Part shown: positions 1-8,462 of the stretch, one piece after another
Layout of the letters: each line of letters starts with the position of its first letter
Position numbering within the stretch: the first letter of the stretch is position 1
DNA from: Providencia huaxiensis
GTDB taxonomy: Bacteria > Pseudomonadota > Gammaproteobacteria > Enterobacterales > Enterobacteriaceae
Direction: 5' to 3'
Length of the DNA: 64,000 nt
Assembly (NCBI RefSeq): GCF_002843235.3
Contig: NZ_CP031123.2
Coordinates: forward strand, 3,658,001-3,722,000
Notes under the pieces: model-generated
The model's input: the letters and a program-made list of their open reading frames with translations, nothing else
Told to the model about the DNA's origin: nothing
The model's database searches: none
Made by a program: the position numbers and the translations under genes

Positions 1-355
1 TTTTATCTTTCTTGATGCTGATATAGCGCTGAATATCTGATTTACGAAATGAGCGCTGCGCTTTTTTATTCGCGTCTTGGCCAGTGATTGTTTTGCTATT
101 ACCACGCCAATTCCGTAAGGTACGTTTTTGGCCATGCCACATAAATTGGATTTCACGTTGTACCGTGATGAAATTCGCTTTACGTTTGGTATATGGGCTG
201 CCATCCGGATTTTTTTGTTGTGAAATGCGCTTAATTTGAGAACGGCGTAAATCGCGAGTGATTTCTTTGGCGAGCTGCCGGCGCTGGCCTTGCGACATGC
301 GATTTAATAAATGCGTTAATTCACTGTCAAGTTGACGCAAAGTATCATCATTCAT
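1..355 (-). CDS. S: P2 GpS-like tail completion protein (3' part cut by window edge)
   Basis: Reading leftward from an ATG at 355 there is an open frame that runs off the window. It begins MNDDTLRQLD and continues with a basic stretch (KRISQQKNPDGSPYTKRK). This matches the phage virion morphogenesis family (P2 GpS), which helps complete the tail and join it to the head. The start overlaps the stop of the R-like gene in an ATGA arrangement, as in P2. About 118 residues are visible; the C-terminus and the rest of the tail genes lie outside the window. Confidence 0.8.
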   Translation of the reverse strand, partial: MNDDTLRQLDSELTHLLNRMSQGQRRQLAKEITRDLRRSQIKRISQQKNPDGSPYTKRKANFITVQREIQFMWHGQKRTLRNWRGNSKTITGQDANKKAQRSFRKSDIQRYISIKKDK

Positions 356-780
356 TGTGTGGTGCGCCATTCATCAAAAGGGTTTGCAGGCTCAGGGGTG
401 GCCTCAATCACATATTTTCCGTCTTTATCAATCGCTAATACGCGCTCAGTGAGATTTAAATCAATACTAATGTGGGCGGTTTTATTATCTAAAATCACCG
501 CTTCAAATCTAAAATCTTGTTGCCGCTTAGCAGGGTTCGCCGAAATATCAGACTGATTTTTTCTTAGCCAGTCATTGACTACGGCAATTAAGACATTCTG
601 ATCACCTGAATAACGTTCAATAATGATATTGGCGGTGTATTCATATTCAAAACTGGGCGTTTCTTCCAAGGTGGAAATAATCCGCCCATTTTCAACAAAT
701 AAATACAGGTTTTCAGGGTTATCTTTGAGAAACGGAATTTTACTGTCTAAGTACGCCCGTAAGCTAGTGAGTTTTTTCAC
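352..780 (-). CDS. R: P2 GpR-like tail completion protein
   Basis: The 142-residue product resembles the P2 GpR tail completion family, with the typical N-terminal pattern SLRAYLDSKIPFLKDNPENL and a C-terminal half describing a small beta-rich protein. I chose a GTG start at 780 because a GAGGAG ribosome site sits about 8 nt upstream; an in-frame ATG at 795 is the alternative. It overlaps the end of the Rz-like gene and its stop overlaps the start of the S-like gene, so the lysis and tail-completion genes are translationally packed as in P2. No unusual feature is visible. Confidence 0.8.
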   Translation of the reverse strand: MKKLTSLRAYLDSKIPFLKDNPENLYLFVENGRIISTLEETPSFEYEYTANIIIERYSGDQNVLIAVVNDWLRKNQSDISANPAKRQQDFRFEAVILDNKTAHISIDLNLTERVLAIDKDGKYVIEATPEPANPFDEWRTTQ

Positions 781-1324
781 CGTTCCGCTCCTCATCAAAT
801 AATTCGATCGCACCCAATTGAATATTGGTGGTTTCTAAGGCCGCGAGTAAAGGGTCAACCATCAAAGCCAAATCGCAATAAGTTAGAACCCGTCCGGTAG
901 CGGTGGGGGTACTTGCTGGGTTAGTGTTTTCGGAATGGGAACGCATTGCGTTTGCACGGATACGGTAGGCGTTGTCGAGCACCCGATCAGCAAGATACTT
1001 AGGCACAGGTAAATCACACGTTGGCTCGTTTTTAAGAAGGGTTTTATATTCAATTTTTCTTTCCTCGGCGGCGGCACGTTGAATAATACCGCGACGATAG
1101 GCATCACCCGCGATTTGATTTGCACGGTGAAAACTTAATGATTGCTCAGAGATCAGCGCGGATTTTTTATCAACGTCTAACGAAAGTTGTTGGTTTTCTG
1201 CCGTGAGTATGCCGACTCGTTCATTAAGCCGATCTATTTTTTTGAGACCTTGCCAGCCGGCGAATATGACACCGGCGACAAGGAATAATGCGAAAGCGAT
1301 TACCCACTTTTTCATATTAAACAT
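764..1324 (-). CDS. Rz-like inner-membrane spanin (P2 LysB position)
   Basis: The 186-residue protein begins with a single N-terminal membrane segment (about residues 6-25, VIAFALFLVAGVIFAGW) followed by a long charged helical region with heptad-like spacing (LNERVGILTAENQQLSLDV). That is the architecture of the inner-membrane spanin subunit, which bridges to an outer-membrane lipoprotein and fuses the two membranes in the last lysis step. Its partner Rz1 is nested in the other frame at 883-1053. I chose the ATG at 1324; a second ATG at 1315 is possible. It lies just after the endolysin gene. Confidence 0.75.
   Translation of the reverse strand: MFNMKKWVIAFALFLVAGVIFAGWQGLKKIDRLNERVGILTAENQQLSLDVDKKSALISEQSLSFHRANQIAGDAYRRGIIQRAAAEERKIEYKTLLKNEPTCDLPVPKYLADRVLDNAYRIRANAMRSHSENTNPASTPTATGRVLTYCDLALMVDPLLAALETTNIQLGAIELFDEERNGEKTH
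883..1053 (-). CDS. Rz1-like outer-membrane spanin lipoprotein nested in Rz
   Basis: This 56-residue frame lies wholly inside the Rz-like gene in another frame. It has a short signal sequence ending in a lipobox (SILLIGC), so the mature N-terminus would be a lipidated cysteine, followed by a proline-rich tail (QQVPPPLPDGF) typical of Rz1. I place the start at a TTG (1053) because a GAGGAAA ribosome site lies 8 nt upstream and the signal peptide then has a normal length. The longer ATG-started frame back to 1125 lacks these signals. Product and Rz form the spanin complex. Confidence 0.75.
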   Translation of the reverse strand: MNIKPFLKTSQRVIYLCLSILLIGCSTTPTVSVQTQCVPIPKTLTQQVPPPLPDGF

Positions 1325-1357
1325 AAGCTTTTCGTCTCGCATTATTGGGTTCAAACA

Positions 1358-1801
1358 TCACAACATCGCCCACCCTTTTTCAAACTGCTCATCACTGTAT
1401 GGCTGCTGACCGTTTTCAACATGAACTATCGCTTTAGCGATTTTGAATGCCGTTTCTTTGTCATAAACATCAAGGCAATCATGACGACCAAAGCCCGTTT
1501 CTTTACAGACACGATTAATATAACCCTCTGTATTATTACGGTCTTTTGCCGGCGCCCAACGTTCAATAATTTCTTCCACCGTATCAATTTTGCCGCAACC
1601 AACCCCTTGTTTTCCTGCATAGGTTGAATAGGTTCGCAAAAGCTTGAATAATGCGCGAATACCGTATTCAGGTTTCTCAAAACGGCTATGACGGGGCTCA
1701 ATGCTAGGGTCAAAGGCCAGCTCCCCTCGCCATGGGTTTCTCGGGTTATAATCAATATTGCCCGGATTATTGTTGCGTATGCCGCGTGGTACGTTAGACA
1801 T
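1358..1801 (-). CDS. Phage endolysin / peptidoglycan-degrading protein of the RNNNPGNI type
   Basis: The 147-residue protein starts MSNVPRGIRNNNPGNIDY, the signature of small phage murein-degrading proteins related to the P5-type structural lysozymes, and contains acidic and histidine residues but no signal peptide. It sits where P2 has lysozyme gene K, directly after the holin and before the spanin pair, so the context supports an endolysin. The ATG at 1801 is preceded by an AGGAGG-like site (GGAGG, 5 nt upstream); an upstream in-frame start at 1909 would overlap most of the holin and is unlikely. The exact chemistry (lysozyme or lytic transglycosylase) cannot be decided by eye. Confidence 0.7.
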   Translation of the reverse strand: MSNVPRGIRNNNPGNIDYNPRNPWRGELAFDPSIEPRHSRFEKPEYGIRALFKLLRTYSTYAGKQGVGCGKIDTVEEIIERWAPAKDRNNTEGYINRVCKETGFGRHDCLDVYDKETAFKIAKAIVHVENGQQPYSDEQFEKGWAML

Positions 1802-2099
1802 GTTTTCCTCCAGTAAAGCGTGACCATAAATAGGAAAGTCCGATACTTCCCATCGCACCAAATACACCGGTGGTGAATAGGGTGATATAAATGCTCTGAT
1901 TTCCCTCAATACAGAGCAATCCGCCTAACAACCCGACAAAGCCGGAAACGACCATTTGCATAAAAGCCGCAAACCAGCTCCACGGGGCATTATTCGTTTT
2001 AACGTCAATGATGTATCTCACAACACCTCCCCACATTGAAATGAAGAGCATTAATAACCACTGTGCGATACCGAAACTGTTCGGATCTTTATCAAACAT
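1794..2099 (-). CDS. Phage holin
   Basis: A 101-residue, strongly hydrophobic protein with about three membrane segments (around residues 12-30, 45-65 and 72-92) and a short basic C-terminus (RFTGGKHV). It lies between the X-like tail gene and the endolysin, exactly the holin position (gene Y) of P2, and its stop overlaps the endolysin start by 8 nt. It would form the inner-membrane lesion that lets endolysin out. The sequence is not recognisably P2 Y itself, so the assignment rests on topology and position. Confidence 0.75.
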   Translation of the reverse strand: MFDKDPNSFGIAQWLLMLFISMWGGVVRYIIDVKTNNAPWSWFAAFMQMVVSGFVGLLGGLLCIEGNQSIYITLFTTGVFGAMGSIGLSYLWSRFTGGKHV

Positions 2100-2102
2100 G
2101 TA

Positions 2103-2306
2103 TCAATCCCATAGCTGTATAAGTGGCTGTACCGGCTCTTCGGTAATTTCAGGTAACTCAATCAATAGCCCCGCAGGTAGCACGGCACCATGTTCGGCAA
2201 GATTGGGATTCGCTAACAAAACAGCCTCGGTCATGCCTGTCGTTCTGCCGTAAAATCGCCAACATATCCCGTCTATGGTGTCACCTTTTATCGTTCTGAT
2301 TTTCAT
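2103..2306 (-). CDS. X: P2 GpX-like tail protein
   Basis: A 67-residue protein beginning MKIRTIKGDTIDGICWRFYG, the LysM-like pattern of the P2 GpX tail family (tail protein X, needed for tail assembly), ending PVQPLIQLWD. It overlaps the stop of the L-like gene by 4 nt and is followed by the holin, the same order as P2 (L-X-Y-K). Length agrees with the family (about 67 residues in P2). Confidence 0.85.
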   Translation of the reverse strand: MKIRTIKGDTIDGICWRFYGRTTGMTEAVLLANPNLAEHGAVLPAGLLIELPEITEEPVQPLIQLWD

Positions 2307-2779
2307 ATCAATTCAACAATATTGTGTGTCGTTCCCTTGATGCGCTGAATTGCCCAGATAGCATCACGCTGTAAATCATCAATATTCGGCTCTAAGGCAT
2401 CGGCTTTTTTGCTGCCGTTTGGTGTGGTATCTATATCGCGGTAACGCTCGATTAAGTTTGCTTTTGCCGCGCTGAATACGGCACGGCGATAAAGGACCAC
2501 TAATTCCGATACGTCAATCTCCCCATGCGTAATTTTGCTGGCCGGAACTGCGCCTAACGTTGTATAGCCCAAGTGGATTTCTTGCTGTTGAAAGCGGGAT
2601 AATTCACGGTTGGTTTCGATGATGGCGTTTTTTAAGGCTTCAATTAATCGACTTTGGGTGACCGTACCGTCAACTCGCATTGATTCCCGAAATGCACGGG
2701 TATTAATCGCAGGCCAAAAATCACCACTGGTGATCGTTTCGTCTTTTTCGTTAGCGGGTTCGGGTGAAACAAAATCCAT
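2303..2779 (-). CDS. L: P2 GpL-like head completion/stabilisation protein
   Basis: The 158-residue protein matches the P2 GpL head completion family: an N-terminal region with FWPAINTRAFRESMRVDGTVT and a central helix RLIEALKNAIIETN, typical of the protein that seals the DNA-filled capsid before tail joining. It lies between the small terminase gene (M-like, upstream) and X, as in P2. An ATG at 2779 gives the family's usual length. Confidence 0.85.
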   Translation of the reverse strand: MDFVSPEPANEKDETITSGDFWPAINTRAFRESMRVDGTVTQSRLIEALKNAIIETNRELSRFQQQEIHLGYTTLGAVPASKITHGEIDVSELVVLYRRAVFSAAKANLIERYRDIDTTPNGSKKADALEPNIDDLQRDAIWAIQRIKGTTHNIVELI

Positions 2780-2867
2780 AAGGTCACCTTAAAAATAGGT
2801 AGGCGGTGGGCGAGAGTCCGAAAAATAGATTTCTTATCTCGCGCCGCCTTGCGCGTTGGCACGTTCT

Positions 2868-3524
2868 TTATTCATCAGCCCTGTTTTTTGCTGACAAAAA
2901 CTTTTCAATATTCTTAATGTCTTGCTTAACCCCACTGCGCTCATTGAGCTCAAGGGCACGCATTAATTCACATAAGGCTGGCTGTGGAAAATCGTTGTCT
3001 CGCAAGCTGTAACCGAGCCATTTATGCAGTTCACCACGCACTTTATCGGGCATATCTTCATGCTCAATCAATGACATGGTGCGCTGCAATATATCCAATG
3101 GAATGGGATTTTTTGCGGTATAGGCTTCTTTGGCTCTATCTCCCATTTCTTCGGCAATAGCACAACCGGTTGTGCGGGATTGGCCTGATGGCATGGCGAG
3201 CTTGTGTTTTAATGCATACTCTGCAATATCGAGCCCTTGCACATAGACACCCGCGTCAAAACTCCACAACATGAGGTACATCAACACATCATCTTGAACG
3301 CCTGAATTGCCTTTTAATGTTTCAGTGATCCACGTTTCGTATAGCGGTAAGGCTTTACGTTTGTACGCAGCTTTGCGTTCAAATGATTGGGTTTTACCTA
3401 GATCCCGCATATGTTGGCGCAACATCAATTTGACTTGTGTTGCTGCCGAGGGGTCAGCAAGAACGCCATAGGCGCTGACGTTCTTGGCTTCAACCTGCAT
3501 GCGTTTTCGTTCCCACGGATTCAC
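2868..3524 (-). CDS. M: P2 GpM-like terminase small (endonuclease) subunit
   Basis: The 218-residue protein is of the phage small terminase subunit (P2 GpM) family. It starts MNPWERKRMQVEAKN and has the alpha-helical body with the GVYVQGLDIAEYALKHKLAMP stretch seen in this family. In P2 the M and P proteins together recognise and cut cos and package DNA; M provides the cos endonuclease. The gene follows the major capsid gene by 3 nt in the O-N-M-L operon. A cos-like sequence is present at 8708-8726. Confidence 0.85.
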   Translation of the reverse strand: MNPWERKRMQVEAKNVSAYGVLADPSAATQVKLMLRQHMRDLGKTQSFERKAAYKRKALPLYETWITETLKGNSGVQDDVLMYLMLWSFDAGVYVQGLDIAEYALKHKLAMPSGQSRTTGCAIAEEMGDRAKEAYTAKNPIPLDILQRTMSLIEHEDMPDKVRGELHKWLGYSLRDNDFPQPALCELMRALELNERSGVKQDIKNIEKFLSAKNRADE

Positions 3525-3527
3525 AGC

Positions 3528-4622
3528 TTATTCTCCGGTTGGCGCGTCTTTTACTTCGTCCGGCTCAGTAGGCTCCGCCGGTTTTCCAGACGTCAGCTCA
3601 ATGTTTTCAATCAACGCCACACAGTCGTAATCTTCAACAATGTAATCTTCATTCACTGATTCGTAGTTTTCGATACGGTCACGTTTGGCATTGTCCACCA
3701 CTTGACGGCGGCGTGATTCGATTTGCCAGTAGATAGATAAATTATCTAATCGTGTGATAAGCATTCCATTTTTCGGGAAATAAGGAACACGTACCGCCGG
3801 CAATCCACCGAGGCGTTTTTGGCTGATAATCACATCGGCAGCTAACGCCTCGGTATTGGCTTGATCACGATTGACGATAGGGAAATATTTATCGGCTAAA
3901 AGTGAGCGGCCACAGATAACCACTAAATCAGTATCATCGGCATAGACTTCAGAAATGGCGTGGTCAACGGCTTGCATAACCAGTGCATCAAGGTTTTCAT
4001 GCTCTTCACCTTTACCCACTTTGATAGGCTCAGGGGTGATTTGGTTGGTGTCTTTATCGGTTGAAGAACCTAAAACATGTTCAGGGGCTTCAAGGCGAAT
4101 TTTATGTAACCAACCGATGTTGACGTCCTGTAGCATTTTGTTGACTGTACGGTTTGAAGTTGCCGCGCGGCTCGTACCGTTAAAGCCAATCATGATACGG
4201 TCAAGGGCTTGACGCTGAATAATGGCATCGCGGATACGGCGCTGAAAATCTTCAAACATCGCCCACATGTCCAGTTTTTCATAACGAATAGCGGTATCGA
4301 AATTCGTTTGGCGGCAGTGATAACCTTGTTTGGCTAATTGTGTCGGGTCAGTCGGTTCGCGGTCTTGTTTGGTGGTGTCCGTCGTGCCGGCAACCGTTGA
4401 GCCAATGCCGAGGCCGATTTTTTCGCCCACCTGGTCTTTAACAGGCACAATATTAATTTTGGTCAGAAAGACGGCGCTTAACTGAATTTTGCTTTCCAGT
4501 TTTTGGGCTGCCGAAGGCTCAATTTCCACTTTTGAATCTGTGAATTCGTGTGGCTGAACACCGTAAATCTCACCTAGACGGGTCATGTAACCGTTAAATT
4601 TAACTTTTGTTTCTTTTCTCAT
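3528..4622 (-). CDS. N: P2 GpN-like major capsid protein precursor
   Basis: At 364 residues this has the length of the P2 major capsid precursor (about 357). The N-terminus (RKETKVKFNGYMTRLGEIYGV) and central segments such as LGIGSTVAGTTDT and YDCVALIENIEL are typical of the family. It is assembled on the O scaffold and cleaved near its N-terminus by the O protease. The C-terminal tail is acidic and proline-rich (KPAEPTEPDEVKDAPTGE) and slightly longer than in P2. It lies 12 nt after the scaffold gene. Confidence 0.9.
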   Translation of the reverse strand: MRKETKVKFNGYMTRLGEIYGVQPHEFTDSKVEIEPSAAQKLESKIQLSAVFLTKINIVPVKDQVGEKIGLGIGSTVAGTTDTTKQDREPTDPTQLAKQGYHCRQTNFDTAIRYEKLDMWAMFEDFQRRIRDAIIQRQALDRIMIGFNGTSRAATSNRTVNKMLQDVNIGWLHKIRLEAPEHVLGSSTDKDTNQITPEPIKVGKGEEHENLDALVMQAVDHAISEVYADDTDLVVICGRSLLADKYFPIVNRDQANTEALAADVIISQKRLGGLPAVRVPYFPKNGMLITRLDNLSIYWQIESRRRQVVDNAKRDRIENYESVNEDYIVEDYDCVALIENIELTSGKPAEPTEPDEVKDAPTGE

Positions 4623-4634
4623 TGTTTTTCCCGT

Positions 4635-5462
4635 TTAGCAATCAGTCAGGTTTTCAGTGTTGGTTGTATTGCCACCAAAAGACGTGGGGCGGTGTTGCTG
4701 ATTATCTTGCTGGCTCAAATCTTTTTTGAGTTGGTCCAGCTCACTGCGCAGGGTTTCATTTTCTTGCTTGATACCCGATAACGCTTTAACTTGTGTTTCA
4801 AGCAGAGTCAGCTTTTGTGCAGTTTCGGTTTGCTCTTCCGCGCAAAGCTCTACTGCTTGGTGAATGTCATTCAGTTCGGAGTCATTGCGCTGACGTTCAC
4901 GACTGAATTTCGCCATGATGCGATCTTTCAAGCTGGGTTTTTCTGGTTTGTTTTCTTCTTCGGTAAATTCAATTACCGTTTCTTCCGCCGCTGTAAAGAC
5001 GTTATCTTTATCTTGCTTGCGTTCTGAGAAAGTGGCGGTTTTATCTGCACCCGCGCTAAATTCCAACATGCTCGTGCCAAGGCTGGCAGGGTTATCCGTG
5101 ACGGCTACGCCCACCAAGTAAGCACCGTTCATATCAGAGAAATTTGGATTGATTTCAACAGACGTGTAAACTTTCTGACGTTTTTTATTCATTTCGACCA
5201 ACTCAGGTGTTGGTGTTAACACGCCATATAGTGCTAGCTTTCCTGCTAATGCTCCCTCGCTGATTTCCTCGGTATAGACCGACTCAACATCACCGAAGCG
5301 CGGCATAAAAGAATAATTCCAATGCTCCATATTGATGCGGGCACCATAAACATTTTTATCGTAATTTTTGGCGATTTCCGTCAACCATTGGCGTTGCACT
5401 TTGCGCCCATCGGTTGTGGCTCCCTCAACACAAAGGCGCACCGGTTTAGATTTTTTTGTCAT
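4635..5462 (-). CDS. O: P2 GpO-like capsid scaffolding protein / maturation protease
   Basis: The 275-residue protein is of the GpO family: an N-terminal serine-protease domain (about residues 1-140, with EHWNYSFMPRFGDV containing the family histidine and DNPASLGTSMLEFS containing the likely serine) and a coiled-coil scaffold at the C-terminus (about 200-255, rich in QLKKDLSQQDNQQ). It acts as internal scaffold, cleaves the capsid, connector and itself, and is lost from the mature head. It is the first gene of the leftward O-N-M-L-X operon and diverges from P across 158 nt that hold an Ogr-type box. Confidence 0.85.
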   Translation of the reverse strand: MTKKSKPVRLCVEGATTDGRKVQRQWLTEIAKNYDKNVYGARINMEHWNYSFMPRFGDVESVYTEEISEGALAGKLALYGVLTPTPELVEMNKKRQKVYTSVEINPNFSDMNGAYLVGVAVTDNPASLGTSMLEFSAGADKTATFSERKQDKDNVFTAAEETVIEFTEEENKPEKPSLKDRIMAKFSRERQRNDSELNDIHQAVELCAEEQTETAQKLTLLETQVKALSGIKQENETLRSELDQLKKDLSQQDNQQHRPTSFGGNTTNTENLTDC

Positions 5463-5556
5463 TGCTCAGGCTCCGGCAATTAAATTTAATGCGTAGTTAA
5501 AAAATTGATGAGCCTATGTTTTCAGGGATGGGGGCTAAGAAACAATGCTTTGCCAT

Positions 5557-5574
5557 TGTGTGGGAAATGGCACA
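5557..5574. promoter_or_regulatory. Ogr/Delta-type late activator box between divergent O and P operons
   Basis: TGT at 5557-5559 and ACA at 5572-5574 are separated by exactly 12 nt, the TGT-N12-ACA dyad that P2-family late promoters use to bind the zinc-finger activators Ogr or Delta. The flanking bases extend it slightly (T before, A after). It lies in the only gap between the divergent late operons, 95 nt from the O start and 47 nt from the P start. Because the dyad is symmetrical one site could serve both, though spacing to each promoter differs. The ogr gene is not in the window. Confidence 0.6.
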
Positions 5575-5620
5575 ACGGCAGCTCGGGGTGATTGGGCGTG
5601 TGAGCCAGTAATCTGGCGGC

Positions 5621-7378
5621 ATGAAAACATTACACGATTTTGACCCAAGAAAACGCGCGATGCACCTGTATTTTAACGGGTACCGAATTGCGCGTATTGC
5701 TGAAATCCTCAAAGAAAAAGCTGCCACTATCCACAGCTGGAAACGGCGCGACAAATGGGATGAGATTACCCCCGTTGAGCGCGTGGAAATGACGCTAGAA
5801 ATGCGACTTTGTACGCTAATTAGCAAAGAAAATAAAGAGGGTAAAGACTTTAAAGAAATTGACTTGCTTTACCGGCAAGTCGAACGACACGCCAAAATTC
5901 ACAAGTATCAAAACGGTGGCAATGAGGTTGATTTAAATCCGAAACTGGCTAATCGCAATAAAGGTGAACGCCGCGCCCCTGAAAAGAATCTGTTTAGCGA
6001 AGAGCAGATCGAAAAGCTGGAAGAAATCTTTCGTGAAAATATGTTTGCCTACCAAAAGGTTTGGTACGGCGCAGGCCATCAACACCGCATTCGTAATATC
6101 TTAAAATCACGCCAAATCGGGGCGACTTACTTTTTCGCTCGTGAGGCCTTTATGGATGCGCTCATTACAGGGCGTAACCAGATTTTTTTATCGGCCAGTA
6201 AAGCCCAAGCGCACGTATTCAAAGGCTACATTATTGATATGGCGCGAGAGGTTGATGTTGACTTAAAAGGTGATCCGATAGTTTTGCCTAATGGCGCAAC
6301 ACTGTATTTTCTTGGCACCAATGCCCGTACCGCGCAGAGTTACCACGGTAATTTGTATCTTGATGAGTATTTCTGGATACCCAAATTCCAAGAATTACGC
6401 AAAGTCGCCTCCGGTATGGCCATGCACAAAAAATGGCGTCAAACCTACTTTTCGACCCCATCCGCATTAACACACAGCGCGTATCCGTTCTGGTCTGGAA
6501 AGCTCTTTAATCGTGGTCGTCGTAAAGCCGATCACGTTGAGGTCGATATCAGCCATCAAGCGTTAGTGAATGGCATGATGTGTGGTGATGGCCAGTGGCG
6601 ACAAATTGTCACCATTGAGGATGCCATGCGCGGCGGCTGTAATTTATTTGATATTGACCAGCTCTATTTAGAATATAGCCCTGATGAATTTGAAAACTTG
6701 TTGATGTGTGAGTTTGTCGATGATATTGCGTCCATCTTCAACTTGCAGTTAATGCAAAAATGCATGGTGGACAGTTGGGAAATATGGGACGACGTTCAAC
6801 CATTAATGATACGCCCATACGCCTATCACCCTGTTTGGATTGGTTATGACCCCGCGAAAGGTACTCAAAACGGAGATAGTGCGGGTTGCGTGGTTATTGC
6901 GCCACCGCTACACAAAGGCGGTAAGTTTCGCATACTTGAGCATCATCAATGGCGTGGCATGGATTTTCGCGCGCAATCGGACGCGATAAAAGAACTCACC
7001 GAGCGTTACAACGTGCAATACATCGGGATTGATTCCACAGGTATTGGCCATGGTGTCCTGCAAAATGTGCGGGAATTTTTCCCTGCTGCAAAAGAATTTG
7101 TCTATAACCCTGCCTTAAAAAATGCATTGGTGCTTAAGGCTTATGACGTGATTAGCCATGACCGGTTGGAATATGACGCGGGTAGTAATGATATCACGCA
7201 ATCTTTTATGGCCATTCGCCGTGCTACTACCGCCAGTGGTAACCGCCCAACTTATGAAGCTGACCGCAGCGAAGAAGCCAGCCACGCAGATTTAGCATGG
7301 GCAACCATGCACGCCCTTTATAACGAACCGATCACCGGTGAAAATCACAATCAACATAATATCGTCGAGGTCTTTTAA
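5621..7378 (+). CDS. P: P2 GpP-like large terminase subunit (ATPase and nuclease)
   Basis: The 585-residue protein has the P2 GpP architecture: an N-terminal helix-turn-helix region (GYRIARIAEILKEKAATIHSW), an ATPase core with a variant Walker A (KSRQIGAT, about residue 161) and Walker B (LYLDEYFW, about 246), and a C-terminal RNase H-like nuclease domain beginning at GYDPAKG (about 408). It powers DNA packaging into procapsids together with M. Its stop overlaps the first codon of Q. A shorter, degenerate relative of its ATPase core is encoded at 9682-10374. Confidence 0.9.
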   Translation: MKTLHDFDPRKRAMHLYFNGYRIARIAEILKEKAATIHSWKRRDKWDEITPVERVEMTLEMRLCTLISKENKEGKDFKEIDLLYRQVERHAKIHKYQNGGNEVDLNPKLANRNKGERRAPEKNLFSEEQIEKLEEIFRENMFAYQKVWYGAGHQHRIRNILKSRQIGATYFFAREAFMDALITGRNQIFLSASKAQAHVFKGYIIDMAREVDVDLKGDPIVLPNGATLYFLGTNARTAQSYHGNLYLDEYFWIPKFQELRKVASGMAMHKKWRQTYFSTPSALTHSAYPFWSGKLFNRGRRKADHVEVDISHQALVNGMMCGDGQWRQIVTIEDAMRGGCNLFDIDQLYLEYSPDEFENLLMCEFVDDIASIFNLQLMQKCMVDSWEIWDDVQPLMIRPYAYHPVWIGYDPAKGTQNGDSAGCVVIAPPLHKGGKFRILEHHQWRGMDFRAQSDAIKELTERYNVQYIGIDSTGIGHGVLQNVREFFPAAKEFVYNPALKNALVLKAYDVISHDRLEYDAGSNDITQSFMAIRRATTASGNRPTYEADRSEEASHADLAWATMHALYNEPITGENHNQHNIVEVF

Positions 7379-8415
7379 TGAGCCGTAAAAATAAAAAACG
7401 CCAATCACACACACTGGCGCAAAAAACCGACAGCGCATCAATGGAAGCATTCACTTTCGGTGACCCAATCCCTGTGCTTGATAAGCGTGAAATTTTTGAT
7501 TATTTGGAATGTGTGCAAATTGATAATTACTATGAGCCGCCAATTAGTTTTAACGGCCTTGCGCGCACGTTCCGTGCAGCCCCACACCATAGCAGCGCAA
7601 TTTATGTAAAACGTAATATTCTCACCAGCACATTTATACCCAATAAATATTTAAGTCGTCAGACGTTTGATAGCTGGGCATTAGATTTTTTACTGTTTGG
7701 TAATGGGTATCTTGAAGAACGAAATAACCGGTTAGGACAATCACTGAATTTTAAACATTCGCCGGCTAAGTTTACCCGCCGCGGTGTTGACTTAGAAACT
7801 TACTGGTTTGTGCAATATGGCTACGATATTAAACCGTATGAATTTCAAACGGGTAAAGTGTTTCACTTGATTGAGCCGGATATTAACCAAGAGTTATACG
7901 GCTTGCCGGAATATCTTGCGGCGATCCCCTCCGTACTGCTCAATGAATCGGCAACACTATTTCGCCGTAAATATTATCTCAATGGCTCGCATGCCGGTTA
8001 TATCTTGTATATCAGTGATGCAGCACAAAAAACCGATGATGTTGATAAAATTCGTGAAGCACTCAAAAGCAGTAAAGGACCAGGGAATTTTCGCAATTTA
8101 TTTTTGTACGCACCAGGGGGAAAGAAAGACGGTATCCAAACTATTCCGCTTTCCGAAGCTGCCGCAAAAGATGAATTCCTTAATATTAAAAATGTAAGTC
8201 GTGACGATATGTTAGCGGCACACCGCGTGCCACCACAAATCATGGGGATCATTCCTGAAAATGTGGGCGGCTTTGGTGATGTTGAGAAAGCGGCAAAAGT
8301 ATTTGTGCGCAATGAGTTGATGCCGTTACAAAGTAAGATGATGCAATTGAATGATTGGTTTGGTGGGGAGATTATAAAGTTTGATAAGTACTCGCTGGAC
8401 TTAGACGACGAATAA
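7378..8415 (+). CDS. Q: P2 GpQ-like portal protein
   Basis: A 345-residue portal (connector) protein of the P2 Q family: MEAFTFGDPIPVLDKREI near the start, PPISFNGLARTFRAAPHHSSA, and a C-terminal VPPQIMGIIPENVGGFGDVEKA, all family-typical. It forms the dodecameric ring at the unique capsid vertex through which P packages DNA. It is translationally coupled to P and followed by a hairpin terminator and then the cos region, the same order as P2. Confidence 0.9.
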   Translation: MSRKNKKRQSHTLAQKTDSASMEAFTFGDPIPVLDKREIFDYLECVQIDNYYEPPISFNGLARTFRAAPHHSSAIYVKRNILTSTFIPNKYLSRQTFDSWALDFLLFGNGYLEERNNRLGQSLNFKHSPAKFTRRGVDLETYWFVQYGYDIKPYEFQTGKVFHLIEPDINQELYGLPEYLAAIPSVLLNESATLFRRKYYLNGSHAGYILYISDAAQKTDDVDKIREALKSSKGPGNFRNLFLYAPGGKKDGIQTIPLSEAAAKDEFLNIKNVSRDDMLAAHRVPPQIMGIIPENVGGFGDVEKAAKVFVRNELMPLQSKMMQLNDWFGGEIIKFDKYSLDLDDE

Positions 8416-8435
8416 TATTACTAGTTAATTCAATG

Positions 8436-8462
8436 ATACCGCCCACTGAGGCGGTATTTTTC
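8436..8462 (+). terminator. Intrinsic terminator after the P-Q operon
   Basis: ATACCGCC and GGCGGTAT form an 8-bp perfect stem with a 6-nt loop, followed directly by TTTT, 20 nt after the Q stop. Confidence 0.8.

Noticed and set aside
1426..1827. 133-residue frame over the endolysin
   Set aside because: It is on the same strand but another frame, overlaps the well-supported endolysin and has no recognisable content.
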